Source: [Scytonema hofmanni] UTEX 2349 (GTDB taxonomy: Bacteria > Cyanobacteriota > Cyanobacteriia > Cyanobacteriales > Nostocaceae). From it: 64,000 nt of DNA. This document shows, one piece after another, positions 34,676-44,415 of this stretch (positions are counted from its first letter, which is position 1; each line of letters opens with the position of its first letter). A program made the translations under genes and the position numbers. The stretch covers positions 5,098,399-5,162,398 of the forward strand of contig NZ_KK073768.1 in NCBI RefSeq assembly GCF_000582685.1, read 5' to 3'. A model generated the notes under the pieces. That model was not told the DNA's origin. It made no database searches and was given only the letters and a program-made list of their open reading frames with translations.

Positions 34676-35995
34676 TTATTTAGGGCTAACTTTATCTATC
34701 GTCTTGATTTTGCCGTCGTCACCAACTGTCCAAACATCGTAAACACCGACCACATCGCCATTTGCGTCAATATCTACGTTGCCACTAGCTCCCTGATAGT
34801 TGATTTTCTTACCTTCAGCGAGTAACTTCAGTCCCTCGCAGACATCAGCAACTTCTGTACCTGGACCATTGGCAACTTCACGGATTTTGCTGGCTATGCC
34901 GACACCTGTATTATCTTTAGCGGATTGCGCTGCCAATGCTAACAAAGCGGCTGCGTCCCAAGCGTGAGCAGTATATGGTGCTGGTGGAGATCCTTTTTTG
35001 GATTGCCAAAGTTTGGTGAAAGCATCTAATCCTTTACCATTGGAACCAGGTACGGTACCGATCGCTCCACTAACAATATATTTACCATCGGCAGCTTTAC
35101 CGACTCTATTCGGGAAGGTATCTGACTTGGTGCCATCTGTCAACATAATCTGTACTCCCTGAGCCAGACCTTGCTGATAAGCAGTTTTTAGTAGTAAACT
35201 AGCAGTCTCTTCATAAGCTACGACCAATACGGCATCCGGTTTACCGGCAAAAGCTGCTTGAGCTTCGGTATCAAAAGTGGTGGCTTTGGGGTCGTAACGG
35301 GTGGGGCTGTTTTTGTTAACTACTGTTCCACCTAATTTCTCAAAAGCTTGGACAAATGCTTTTTCAAAGCCTACACCGTAGTCGTTATTTATCACAACGG
35401 TAGAAACTTTTTTGAAGCCTTTTTTATTCGCAAGTTGAGCCAAGGCTAATGCTTGGTAGGTATCGGGGGGAGCAGTACGCGCCCAATAACCTTTATAATC
35501 TCCTTTACCTGCCTTTTCGGTAAACACCGGGCTAGTACTACCTGGAGAAATCAACATTACTTTATTGGGTGTAGCGATGGAAACTGCGGCTGTAGAAACG
35601 CTGCTGGCAAAAGACCCAACTACACCACCAACTCTATCTACGGTTGCCAATTTCGTCATCCCCGCAGCACCGGCTCTAGGATCGGTTTGGTCGTCTACTG
35701 ACACGAGGGTGACTTTTTCGCCATTCACCCCACCACAAGCGTTAACTGTATCCACAAGTAAGGGAACAGAACCCACCATTTGCTGACCGATGGAAGCTAA
35801 GTCCCCAGTTGATGGTAACAGGGAACCAATTTTCAGTCCTTTGCCATTACTCGCTGTGGTAGTTGAACTAGCTGGGGAAGTAGTTGTGGTAGTAGTGCTA
35901 GTAGTAGTTGTAGTGGTTTTCGTACAAGCTGCCGCGAGGAAGCCAGATAATAAAGTAGCTAAACTTAGGGCTAAGGCGGAATTGATTTTTTTCAT
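34676..35995 (-). CDS. ABC transporter substrate-binding lipoprotein, branched-chain amino acid type
   Basis: 439 residues. A lipoprotein signal (SLATLLSGFLAAACT, lipobox LAAAC) is followed by a Thr-rich linker (TKTTTTTTSTTTTTTSPASS) before the mature Peripla_BP_6 fold (LKIGSLLPSTGDLASIGQQM, VSVDDQTDPRAGAAGM, VVINNDYGVGFEKAFVQAFE, AHAWDAAALLALA). It binds amino acids or related amides for a Liv/Nat-type importer. The permease and ATPase genes are not in the window, so it is an orphan binding protein here. The poly-Thr linker is encoded by ACT/ACC repeats and may vary in length. Confidence 0.9.
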   Translation of the reverse strand: MKKINSALALSLATLLSGFLAAACTKTTTTTTSTTTTTTSPASSTTTASNGKGLKIGSLLPSTGDLASIGQQMVGSVPLLVDTVNACGGVNGEKVTLVSVDDQTDPRAGAAGMTKLATVDRVGGVVGSFASSVSTAAVSIATPNKVMLISPGSTSPVFTEKAGKGDYKGYWARTAPPDTYQALALAQLANKKGFKKVSTVVINNDYGVGFEKAFVQAFEKLGGTVVNKNSPTRYDPKATTFDTEAQAAFAGKPDAVLVVAYEETASLLLKTAYQQGLAQGVQIMLTDGTKSDTFPNRVGKAADGKYIVSGAIGTVPGSNGKGLDAFTKLWQSKKGSPPAPYTAHAWDAAALLALAAQSAKDNTGVGIASKIREVANGPGTEVADVCEGLKLLAEGKKINYQGASGNVDIDANGDVVGVYDVWTVGDDGKIKTIDKVSPK

Positions 35996-36164
35996 AAATT
36001 ACTTTCACTCCTCTGATTTATGGGAGCCTGAAAGCATTATTCTAACTGGATTATCAGTTTAGTTTTATCTGACAGAACTCCCGATGATAAATAATATCAT
36101 CATCCTTTAGAGGTAAAAGTGTCTGTCTCTAGGTGGATAATTTCTACAGCTTTGGTAGAGATTT

Positions 36165-36211
36165 GTAGTAAGCGCTTAAGCGCTTATCTTAGGCACTGAA
36201 GTGCGTACTAC
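36165..36211. repeat. Double-hairpin repeat, GTAGTRAGCG family (copy 4)
   Basis: GTAGTAAGCGCTTAAGCGCTTA is followed (split here by the loop CTTA) by GGCACTGAAGTGCGTACTAC. It lies 25 bp from the 3' end of the tRNA-Ser gene. Confidence 0.75.
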
Positions 36212-36235
36212 GAAGCTCAATTCAGACTGGAAAAA

Positions 36236-36327
36236 CGGAGAGGGAGGGATTCGAACCCTCGGTACGGAGTTGCCTGCCGTACAACAGATTAGCAATCTGC
36301 CGCTTTCGACCACTCAGCCACCTCTCC
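36236..36327 (-). tRNA. tRNA-Ser (anticodon GCU)
   Basis: Read on the minus strand the acceptor stem is GGAGAGG/CCTCTCC with discriminator G. The D arm is GGCTGAGTGGTCGAAAGCGGC. The anticodon arm CAGATTGCTAATCTG has anticodon GCT. A long class II variable arm (ACGGCAG...CTCCGT region) and a GAGGGTTCGAATCCCTC T arm complete the cloverleaf. CCA is not encoded. It reads AGC/AGU serine codons. Confidence 0.95.
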
Positions 36328-36384
36328 AGGCTCACGATTATTGATCTTATCAGATTTTCAAGGGTGAGTCAAGGGGGAATTTGT

Positions 36385-36505
36385 TATTTGTTGGATAGTT
36401 GATGGTGGATAGTTGATGGTAGATGGGAGTTGGGGGTTGGGGGTCAAAAAATACTATTAACTACTAACTACTATCCACTATCGACTAACTACTATCAACT
36501 ACCCT
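36385..36505. repeat. Heptamer repeat block
   Basis: TGGATAGTTGATGG-type units at 36391-36424 are followed by ACTACTATCCACTATC-type units at 36461-36500, the opposed arrangement also seen at 7680-7890. It lies between tRNA-Ser and the 3' end of crtB. Confidence 0.75.
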
Positions 36506-36512
36506 TCTAAAG

Positions 36513-37445
36513 TTAGAGGACTTGCGATCGCAGCCAAGCTACTGGCAAACTGCTTAACTTTTTCCACTGAGGGACGTAGGCGCGTTGACTGAACACATCA
36601 TAATTGTTACGTTCAATTACATTTAAAATGCGGCTGTAATGCATCAAAGATGCCCACACGGGCAAACGGGCATCGGGTGATAAGTAACATATTCCCTTTT
36701 CTGCTTTAATATAATATTGGCGTGCCCTGGCAATTTGAAAACCCATGAGAGAGCGCCAGCGCTCATCTACAACACCTTTCAACAAATCTTGTTCAGTGTA
36801 GTTGAATCGCGCCAAGTCTTCTTGGGGAATGTAGATTCGTCCTCGCCTTGCGTCTTCCCCAACATCCCGGAGGATGTTGGTGAGTTGGTGGGCAATTCCT
36901 AAAGTGATCGCTTCTTCGGTGGGAATGTATGTCGGTTTTTGGCGATTCCACGGCGCTGTGTTGGCGTTCGCATCAACTCCCATCACTGCCGTTGACATCA
37001 AACCGACGGTGCCTGCTACACGGTAACAGTAAAGGTATAACTCTTTAAATGTTTCATAGCGGCTACGGTATAAGTCCATACGCTGACCGGCAATCATATC
37101 CCGAAAGGGTTGAATGTCCATTGAGAAGCGCTGGATGGTATCTACCAAAGCCACATCGAAATTTTCAAGAGCGCAGCCGCTAAAAATAGATTCTAGCTGC
37201 TGTTCCCATAAATCTAAGGTTTCCGGCGTAGTCATAGCAGCACCTGGACCATCCACCAGTTCGTCTGTTCGGCGACACCAAGCGTAAATTGCCCAAATAG
37301 CGGGACGCTTTTCCTTACTCACTAACAAAGTGCCAAGGTAAAAAGTCGTGGAGTACTTTGCTATAAGTTGGCGACAAAGTTTATAGGACTCATCCACAGA
37401 GACCAGCGTTTTCATGCGCGCTTTGGAATCAGGCAGTTGCAGCAT
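36513..37445 (-). CDS. crtB: Phytoene synthase
   Basis: 310 residues. The squalene/phytoene synthase fold is shown by SKEKRPAIWAIYAWCRRTDELVDG (first Asp-rich region), AGTVGLMSTAVMGV, and the second Asp-rich region in HQLTNILRDVGEDARRGRIYIP. It condenses two geranylgeranyl diphosphates to phytoene, the first committed step of carotenoid synthesis. The start at 37445 overlaps the end of crtP by 17 bp, so the two are translated from one transcript. An internal ATG at 37415 is possible but less typical. Confidence 0.96.
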   Translation of the reverse strand: MLQLPDSKARMKTLVSVDESYKLCRQLIAKYSTTFYLGTLLVSKEKRPAIWAIYAWCRRTDELVDGPGAAMTTPETLDLWEQQLESIFSGCALENFDVALVDTIQRFSMDIQPFRDMIAGQRMDLYRSRYETFKELYLYCYRVAGTVGLMSTAVMGVDANANTAPWNRQKPTYIPTEEAITLGIAHQLTNILRDVGEDARRGRIYIPQEDLARFNYTEQDLLKGVVDERWRSLMGFQIARARQYYIKAEKGICYLSPDARLPVWASLMHYSRILNVIERNNYDVFSQRAYVPQWKKLSSLPVAWLRSQVL

Positions 37446-38868
37446 TCGTTGCAGGCGGTCGGGTTGGCGTTTGCAGGCTTGAGGAATTTACCTCCGGGTG
37501 TACTTCCGAAATCGCCTGCGCTGTAAGCTTACCAGAAAGCACGGCACCTTCCATACTTCCTAAGTAACGTTGCATTGTGTAACTGCCTGCGAGATAGAAG
37601 TTACTTATCGGGGTAACTTGGGTGGGGCGGTATTGTTGGCGACCAGGTATCGCTGTATAAACCGATCGCGGTGTCTTAACGACATGATATTTCAGCAGTT
37701 TTGCTGGATTATCTCCCCCTAAGTCGTCAGGAAAGAGTTTTTCCAGTTCGACAAGGGAAGCGCTGACAATTTCCTCATCGGATTTGTCGATCCAATCTTT
37801 CGCGGGTGCTAAAACTAATTCCAGCATTGAGCGATTGGGATTGGCGTATTCGCGGCAGGTGTTGCTCATATCAGCATAAACGCTGAGGAGAGGCGATCGC
37901 GAAAATAACAAGTGGTCTATATCTGTCAGTTTGCGATCGAACCACAGATGCAAGTTAATTACTGGCACACCTGACAATCCTTCAAGCTTTTGGAAAAACT
38001 CTATTTCCTGCCAAGGTTTGGGTAACATCACTTTCATTACATCCACTGACATTGCCGAAACATATAAGTCAGCGGTAATAATTTCATCTGCTGCGCCATT
38101 CAAGCCTCGAATTAAGAACGCTTTGACGCTCCCGTCATCGTTTAGCATTATCTCTTTCAGGGGCGCATTTAACCGCACTTCGCCGCCACCAGAGGTAATA
38201 TGATCTACTATCGGTTGACACAATCGCTCGGTAGGAGAACCATCCAAGAAGGCAATCTTAGAGCCATATCGTTCTTGGAGAAAGCGATTCAGTGCTGTTA
38301 ATAAAATTGTGGCGGAAACTTCATCCGGATTGATAAAGGTCAACGCTTTGGATGCAGCGATAAAAATATCACTATTCACCCGTTCGTCTACACCTTGCCT
38401 TCTCAGCCACTCGATAAGAGTGTACTTATCCATATCTTCAACATACTTTTGACCGCGAACCACGGCTGGGAGTAGCCCAATGGCGAACTTAATCTTCTGC
38501 TCCCAAGTCAGCATGTCATTATTGCGAAGAATCGCCATGATCACGTTGAAAGGTGCCGGAATATCCGGAACATCAAAACGTGAGAGGGTTCCTGGCTTTT
38601 CTGGCTGATTGAAAATTAGCGTGTGCTGTTTCCATTGCAGCCGGTCTTCAATTCCTAACTCTTTGAATAACTGAAGCATATTCGGGTATGCTCCAAAGAA
38701 AGCGTGCAATCCGGTTTCGTACCAGTCGCCGTCTGAGTCTTTCCACGCTGCCACCAAGCCACCCAATACGTTTTGGCTTTCCAAAACAATTGGTGTGTGT
38801 CCTGCGTCCGTGAGATATTTCCCGCAGGAAAGTCCTGCTAAACCCGCACCAGCGATCGCTACTCGCAT
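37429..38868 (-). CDS. crtP: Phytoene desaturase (plant/cyanobacterial type)
   Basis: 479 residues. The N-terminal FAD-binding motif MRVAIAGAGLAGLSCGKYLTDAGH is followed by GGLVAAWKDSDGDWYETGLHAFFG. The C-terminal flavin motif YLAGSYTMQRYLGSMEGAVLSGKL is typical of CrtP/PDS. It converts phytoene to zeta-carotene using plastoquinone at the thylakoid or cytoplasmic membrane. It is the first gene of the crtP-crtB pair, an arrangement conserved in cyanobacteria. The promoter must lie in the long upstream gap. Confidence 0.96.
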   Translation of the reverse strand: MRVAIAGAGLAGLSCGKYLTDAGHTPIVLESQNVLGGLVAAWKDSDGDWYETGLHAFFGAYPNMLQLFKELGIEDRLQWKQHTLIFNQPEKPGTLSRFDVPDIPAPFNVIMAILRNNDMLTWEQKIKFAIGLLPAVVRGQKYVEDMDKYTLIEWLRRQGVDERVNSDIFIAASKALTFINPDEVSATILLTALNRFLQERYGSKIAFLDGSPTERLCQPIVDHITSGGGEVRLNAPLKEIMLNDDGSVKAFLIRGLNGAADEIITADLYVSAMSVDVMKVMLPKPWQEIEFFQKLEGLSGVPVINLHLWFDRKLTDIDHLLFSRSPLLSVYADMSNTCREYANPNRSMLELVLAPAKDWIDKSDEEIVSASLVELEKLFPDDLGGDNPAKLLKYHVVKTPRSVYTAIPGRQQYRPTQVTPISNFYLAGSYTMQRYLGSMEGAVLSGKLTAQAISEVHPEVNSSSLQTPTRPPATNAATA

Positions 38869-40010
38869 TTAACCTTACTTTTCTTCAATATTTCTTAACC
38901 GTTTTCTCGTTTTTCATTATACGTTGCAATCCGTTACATTTATCATCCCTGATCGCGATCGTCTGTACTTTGTCAAAAATTTTCAATCTTTTACGGCTCA
39001 ACTGTAGCTCTAATGGACGATCGCGATCGCTCAAATCTCCAGAACGATTATCGGTAATTATTTGTGCCGTTTTCTGACGACGTATTCACTTGGACTTTCG
39101 ACAAAACAGCAAAATCCCCGCTTACAGCAAGTTAAAGCAGAAAGCCCATCGGTGCGTCTTTGCCTGGGATGAATGCTTTTATTGTTCCCAATCCCCATTA
39201 TTTTCACCTATCCACCTCGTGACGGGTGAAAATCATTACTCTGCTTGGATTGGCAGGTTTTAAATTTTTTATTTAGTTCTTCATTAAAATTTATTTGTTT
39301 GAGTTATAAATTATTCAAATTATTCATCCCTGAACTTTTTGGGACTTTTGCCACATCATAGAAACATGAAAACCTTGCCCATTATGCTTCCTACCTTCTT
39401 GGAACCACTGATTATTAAATAATTTACTCTGAAAGTATATTTGCTATACCTAAGCTGGAAAAGCTGCTAAGGGACTTCAAATTTGGTTTTGTACTAATGA
39501 CAACTTTTATTTGAAAAAATACTACACATTCATTCATCATTATTATCTCTGAATAACTGATTTATTCAGCAAGGATGAGCATTTGCGAGATTGATAACTT
39601 TACGGCATTGGTAAAAATGCTAGCTGTTTAACCGTATAGATTACTTAAATAGACGATGAAGCTTGTGTAGCATATATGTCAATTTTACAACAAAGATAAG
39701 TATTTTTACTATTGCAAATAATGCATTGCATCTTTATTTTAAGGTTTTTCTTAGAATTATTCATAACAAATTTAAATGAAAAAGTAGTAAATGATCGACA
39801 ACATCATCTCAAAGCTTTATTTACTTATTTGCCAACAACAGGATAATATGACTTCTGCTGGGGATCGCTCATTAGCGTGCCTCTAACTAAGGAGAAATTT
39901 ATTTGAATTGGCAAAGGATATGTAGTTTGACTTTTTGGGGTAAAAATTATCTTTGCCAAGACTAGGGTTGCACTTCTTATGTATGCGGGTACCTAAAACT
40001 TGATTTGACC
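38869..40010. other. Long divergent intergenic region upstream of crtP
   Basis: 1.14 kb, AT-rich beyond 39230, with several GCGATCGC-related sites near 38950-39030. It should contain the crtP promoter. A short frame at 39902-39964 behind an AAGGAG site starts with TTG and ends after 20 codons. It could be a displaced start of the RlpA-like gene, but no frame connects it. No other gene is supported. Confidence 0.45.
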
Positions 40011-41237
40011 ATGCTATTTTTTGGATTTTTTTGCTTTGCATCTTGGATTGGTTCATTTTTGTCGTTGAGCGAAAACTTGCCACCAAGTTTTATGCCAAAG
40101 GTTTCTCCGACAAAGGTTTCATCCAATCTGGATAAATTATTAAGTAACAAGCGGGAATTTTTGGAGACACCTAAACAGCGATTAAATGTTTGGAGTACGA
40201 CGATATTGCCTACAAGGTTTTTGAAGATAGATTGGGGTTCTAAAGAATCAACACCAACGAAAGCTAAGTTATCGAATGTTTCTTTCAACGGAGTCAAGGA
40301 AAGTAAAAATAAGTTTTGTAGTTCTGTGTCAGATATTGCATCTGAACAGATTCCAGTAAAAACAGCAAGTGTTTTGCCGATTCCTCGGTTGATAGAATCA
40401 AGCCTGAATAACCGAGATTTGTTGCCAAATAAGATTTTGCGATCGCTGCAAAATTTCTTCAACTTTTCGACGATGGAACAAGGCTTTGCAACAACACCAG
40501 TAGTAGTTGTTCGTCGCGACCAAGACAACTATGAAGTGTGGGTAAATAACCGTAAAATTGCGAGTTTACCCGACGAAATCGAAGCCAAATCAATGCAACA
40601 ACGTTTAACGCAAGTCGTCAATTTGCCTAGGTTAGATGCTAATCAATTCCGACCAGCATTAGTTGACGGTATACCCGCGTTAATGGCAGGAAATCGCTTT
40701 TTATTTGGAATCGAAAAAGAAGTTTCTCGCCAAATTCACCGCAGTGGTGAACTACTAGCGATTGAGTGGATTAACAATCTTCGTTCAGCTTTGCAAGCAC
40801 CTGCTTTTTCACTGGTGGAAGGACAGCAAAAAATGTATGGTTTAATTCCTTCCAAGAAAAAAATGTTTGGTTTAGCTTCTTGGTATGGTGGTTATTTTCA
40901 TGGTCGAACAACCGCGAATGGGGAGAAGTACAATCAAGATGAATTAACAGTTGCTCATAAGTCACTGCCTTTTAACACCTTTTTACAGGTGACTAATTTA
41001 AAGAATGGCAACTCTGTGATTGTGCGCGTAAACGATCGCGGTCCTTATATTCCACCAAGAAGCCTCGATTTGTCAAGGGAAGCAGCAAGGTGTATCAACA
41101 GCGAAACTGCTGGAGTAGTACCTTATAAAGCCGTGATTTTGCAAAGTAACGAACCGAAGATGACTTTGAAAAATTCATCTGTTTCTACCGCAAATCTCAA
41201 AACAAGTAGAAAACTCACGAGAGTTTCAGATTATTGA
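40011..41237 (+). CDS. RlpA-like septal ring protein (double-psi beta-barrel)
   Basis: 408 residues from the ATG at 40011. A hydrophobic N terminus (MLFFGFFCFASWIGSFLSL) could be a signal sequence. Residues 30-280 are low-similarity linker with a region VVRRDQDNYEVWVNNRKIASLP seen in cyanobacterial members. The C-terminal DPBB domain has MFGLASWYGGYFHGRTTANGEKYNQ, AHKSLPFNTFLQVTNL and VRVNDRGPYIPPRSLDLS, including the catalytic Asp in NDRGP and the His. RlpA trims naked glycan strands of peptidoglycan during division. The exact start is uncertain. Confidence 0.8.
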   Translation: MLFFGFFCFASWIGSFLSLSENLPPSFMPKVSPTKVSSNLDKLLSNKREFLETPKQRLNVWSTTILPTRFLKIDWGSKESTPTKAKLSNVSFNGVKESKNKFCSSVSDIASEQIPVKTASVLPIPRLIESSLNNRDLLPNKILRSLQNFFNFSTMEQGFATTPVVVVRRDQDNYEVWVNNRKIASLPDEIEAKSMQQRLTQVVNLPRLDANQFRPALVDGIPALMAGNRFLFGIEKEVSRQIHRSGELLAIEWINNLRSALQAPAFSLVEGQQKMYGLIPSKKKMFGLASWYGGYFHGRTTANGEKYNQDELTVAHKSLPFNTFLQVTNLKNGNSVIVRVNDRGPYIPPRSLDLSREAARCINSETAGVVPYKAVILQSNEPKMTLKNSSVSTANLKTSRKLTRVSDY

Positions 41238-41246
41238 ACAGCAATT

Positions 41247-41400
41247 GTGGGTAAATGGGAATTGGGCAATGGGCAATGGGCATTGGGCATTGGGTAATTG
41301 GAGGAGCAAATTCTCCCTTGTCCTCCTTGTCTCCTTGTCTCCTTGTCTCCTTGTCCCCAGTCCCCAGTCCCCAGTCCCCATTTCTGCCATAGGTAAGCCA
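41247..41400. repeat. Short tandem repeats between rlpA-like and nagZ
   Basis: GGGCAATGGGCATTGG-type 7-bp units (41262-41300) are followed by tandem CTCCTTGT (41320-41355) and CCCAGTC (41356-41382) units. Such tracts are common intergenic filler in Nostoc-type genomes and are prone to length change. Confidence 0.8.
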
Positions 41401-41402
41401 TT

Positions 41403-42485
41403 ATGCCACTATCGCAACTTGAGCGCTTTGGACATCACCTAATTCTGGGTATTTCGGGTACCACATTAAGCGATGATGATAAACGCGCTCTCAGTGAATT
41501 GAAACCGATTGGGGTGATATTTTTTGCGAAGAATTTTCGTCAAGGTACTCATTATCAAATTTGGCTGGAAGCTTTCAAGGAACTGATTGACCAGGTAAGA
41601 CAATACGCTGAACGTGACTTGATGTTTCTTACCCTTGACCATGAGGGAGGTTCTGTGATTCGCACACCAATGCCCATCACTCGATTTCCTCATGCTTTCT
41701 TGTTAGGAACACTGGCTATTGAAGTAGCGAAGGCAACAGCATTAGAATTAAAGTCATTGGGAATCAATGTATCTTGGTCTCCTGTAGCGGATATTTTTTC
41801 TAATCCTCAGAATCCCATCATTGGATCTCGTGCTTTTGGCACTAATGCACAAACTGCTGCACAAAATGCCTGCAATTATTATTTGGGGTTGAAGGAGTCA
41901 GGGATTTTGGGATGTGCAAAGCATTTCCCCGGACATGGAGACACTAGTCAAGATTCGCATATTGAGCTACCAACGCTAAATTTGACAGTAGAAGATTTGC
42001 GATCGCGTGAATTAATTCCTTTTCAAGCGCTGATCTCTCAACACATACCGATGATTATGACCGCACACATTCTATTCCCTCAGATAGATGCAGATGTGCC
42101 GGCAACCCTATCAAAATCTATTTTAAATGACATCCTTAGAAAAGAACTTAAATTTGAGGGAGTGATTGTATCTGATGACTTAGATATGAAAGCTGTCTCA
42201 GATCTGTTCATGAAAACTGGAACTGTCGTAAAAGCGTTTAATGCAGGTTGCGATTTATTTATAGTTTCCCGCAATATCAATTCATCATCTTTGGAAAGGA
42301 CTTATGCGATCGCTCAAGATTTCTCTAGTTCACTTGATAAGGGTAGTCTTGATGAATCGGTAGTTGCAGTTTCTAAAGCACGAATTGATAAACTACTTGA
42401 GGTAACTCCTCAATATATAGTTCATAATCTTGACGAAGATACCTTGTTGCGACATGCTAAATTGGCGATCGCTTGCAATTTTTAG
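41403..42485 (+). CDS. nagZ: Glycoside hydrolase family 3, beta-N-acetylhexosaminidase (NagZ-like)
   Basis: 360 residues, a single (beta/alpha)8 domain. It has GVIFFAKNFRQGTHYQ, LTLDHEGGSVIR, INVSWSPVADIF and RAFGTNAQTAA. The NagZ-type mobile loop GCAKHFPGHGDTSQDSHIELP carries the Asp-His dyad, and the nucleophile Asp lies in GVIVSDDLDMKAVS. NagZ removes N-acetylglucosamine from anhydro-muropeptides during cell-wall recycling in the cytoplasm. No signal peptide is seen. Its 3' end abuts a decayed NB-ARC gene on the other strand. Confidence 0.88.
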   Translation: MPLSQLERFGHHLILGISGTTLSDDDKRALSELKPIGVIFFAKNFRQGTHYQIWLEAFKELIDQVRQYAERDLMFLTLDHEGGSVIRTPMPITRFPHAFLLGTLAIEVAKATALELKSLGINVSWSPVADIFSNPQNPIIGSRAFGTNAQTAAQNACNYYLGLKESGILGCAKHFPGHGDTSQDSHIELPTLNLTVEDLRSRELIPFQALISQHIPMIMTAHILFPQIDADVPATLSKSILNDILRKELKFEGVIVSDDLDMKAVSDLFMKTGTVVKAFNAGCDLFIVSRNINSSSLERTYAIAQDFSSSLDKGSLDESVVAVSKARIDKLLEVTPQYIVHNLDEDTLLRHAKLAIACNF

Positions 42486-42662
42486 GCTCAGAGCAATGAA
42501 AGCTTACAGGAGCATCACACAAACTGCGCCAAATTACAAACTCGAAACCCTCTTGCGCTAGTTGCGTTAACTTAACTGATAAAGCTGTTTTGCCAACTCC
42601 ATTTATCCCTACCAGTGCAACTAAGCGACATTTATCTTGTTCAACCCACTGTTGTAGCTTAG

Positions 42663-43903
42663 TACAGAAGAGCATTAATACGAGCGCGAATTTCTCCATC
42701 ATCTGTGCCACTGTATATGACCATTTTATGGGTTGTGCAGAGTCATTGTGGCGAACAATAAAATCGGTGATACGTTGCTGTAACGTATTCAAGTCAGGAA
42801 AATCATTCGGAGTCAATAGTTTTCGCTGTAAAATGCACAAAGCTAATTTCGATTTGATCTAACCAAGATGCATATTTTGGCAGCCAGACAACTTCAACTG
42901 TAAACTTCCAACCTTCCTCTTTTTGTTTCTGATTCAACCAAGCCTGTAATTGTTTTGGTGCATGAGTAGAGCCATTGTCAAGGATTAAGTAAATATGGCG
43001 TACACCAAGGGCGTTTAGCTTCTGGGATTAATACCGATAGTAGAAATGTCTGAAAATCGATAAATGTTTTTGTTGGACTAAAACAACCATAAATCAACCC
43101 CTCGGCAACACTTAAAGCTGCAAAAAGATGTGTTGCTCCTTCTCTGACATATCGGGCTGCAAAGCGAACTGGTCGATCTACACCTGCTGGAGAATTCGGA
43201 TGTAAGCATGAGTCGTGCTTGGATTGAAGTTTTCTCATCTACGCACACTACCCACAATCCAGCAGAAAGTAAAAATTTAGCTTGGGCATATAATCTGAGT
43301 ACGGGTGTTGCTTTTTCAACGAAATTATCATCAATCCGGTGCATCCAAGCATGAAAGCGCCAAGGCTTTATCCTTTCAGATTTTAGCCATCGCCAAACTG
43401 TTGATGTTGCGATGGAAACTACAATACCCAGTGTGACTAGATGTGCCGCAATATCGCTACAACTCCACCTCGCCAACGGTATATCAAAATCTGTTGGTTT
43501 GCTGCAAGCGATCGCTGTGACTTGTGCTTTTACAATCGCTTGAAACAAACAAGGACGACCAGAACGTGGGGCTTCTTCCAAGCTACGAGTTTGACACCAG
43601 CGTTTGCGCCACTTACGTACCAGACCAGATGAACACCCTATATCTCCAGCAATTTCAGCATCCGTCCAATCTGGATTTTCCTGAACTTTTATGATGATTT
43701 TTGCTCGTCTAGCTTTGCTTTGTCCTGTTTTACGCGCAAGTGCTTGTTGTTGCAACAGCTTTTTTTCTTCTTCCGTTAATTGCACCCTATAAGTTTTTTG
43801 CCGACCAATCATAATACTGAATGGTTGAGAGATGTTTATTATGCTTACCCTACACTCAACAAATTTCTCTTGTCAATTCGCTACGAACTTGTGCAAAGCT
43901 GTA
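42663..43903 (-). mobile_element. IS630-family element flanked by a 5-bp duplication
   Basis: The element is 1241 bp with ends TACAG and CTGTA. A further partial inverted match, GCGAATT, lies near 42687 and 43875. The 5-bp sequence CTTAG occurs directly before (42658-42662) and directly after (43904-43908). Removing the element plus one copy restores the interrupted NB-ARC frame. IS630 elements normally duplicate only TA, so the duplication is unusual. Confidence 0.7.
42700..43812 (-). pseudogene. IS630-family transposase, three frameshifts
   Basis: The start MIGRQKTYRVQLTEEEKKLL, the HTH segment DAEIAGDIGCSSGLVRKWRKRW and the first catalytic Asp in WVVCVDEKTSIQA are in one frame. From about 43210 the homology continues in another frame (YVREGATHLFAALSVAEGLIYG). 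From about 43020 it is in a third (GVRHIYLILDNGSTHAPKQL and WLPKYASWLDQIEI, giving the other DDE acidic residues). From about 42845 it shifts again (LLTPNDFPDLNTLQQRI). The protein cannot be made in one piece. The element could only move with help in trans. Confidence 0.85.
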
Positions 43904-44415
43904 CTTAGTTAACTCATCCGTGCGATCGTAGAAAATAGAGACATCAATCCCTTCTCCCCAATCAGCGCAGACAAGCTTTTTCTGTCGGAGTCAGTTGTTT
44001 GCACTGCCTGCGTCTTTCTTGCTGTTTGGCAACCGCAATAACTTGGTATAATTTATCGAGGTTCCAACACTCGTTTGCTTCGGCAAACTTCTCCGCTAAA
44101 TCATCGCTTCGTCGTGATGAGTGTAATGTCATAACACTTATGGTCTGAATAAATTTTACTAATAGATATTTTAAACCAGTGTTTATACTTATTAAAAAAA
44201 AACACATAGTCTTTACAATTCCGTGAATATAAGGACTGGTAGCTTCATCAAGATTAGTTGCGGAAATTGCTAATGATGTTGCTAATGCTCATTAGGTGAC
44301 TTGGGGTGAAGGGTTTGGTTATGTTTTTTATATACCAGAATCAGAAACTATCTACAGTAACTCACCTAAGTAATAGTTTCGTAATTCACAATAATTTTTA
44401 CCGTACATTAAACAT

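Larger units (their letters stand above)
42490..44132 (-). pseudogene. NB-ARC (STAND ATPase) gene remnant, split by an IS630 element
   Basis: The upstream part (43904-44132) starts MTLHSSRRSDDLAEKF and reads QCKQLTPTEKACLR. After a small internal deletion with a frame change it continues DWGEGIDVSIFYDRTDELTK. The downstream part (42490-42662) continues LQQWVEQDKCRLVALVGING and GKTALSVKLTQ (P-loop), then FEFVIWRSLCDAP. The two parts join in frame (ELTK-LQQW) if the IS and one target copy are removed. Everything after the P-loop subdomain (rest of NB-ARC and sensor repeats) is missing. Intact relatives are large NB-ARC/WD40 or TPR proteins implicated in signalling or defence. Confidence 0.7.

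Noticed and set aside
39977..40528. 183-codon minus-strand frame opposite the RlpA-like gene
   Set aside because: It overlaps the real gene antisense and has no recognisable domain.
42457..42840. 127-codon frame joining a transposase tail to a P-loop segment
   Set aside because: It is not a real fusion gene. It arises because the IS630 transposase frame happens to stay open across the insertion boundary into the NB-ARC remnant.
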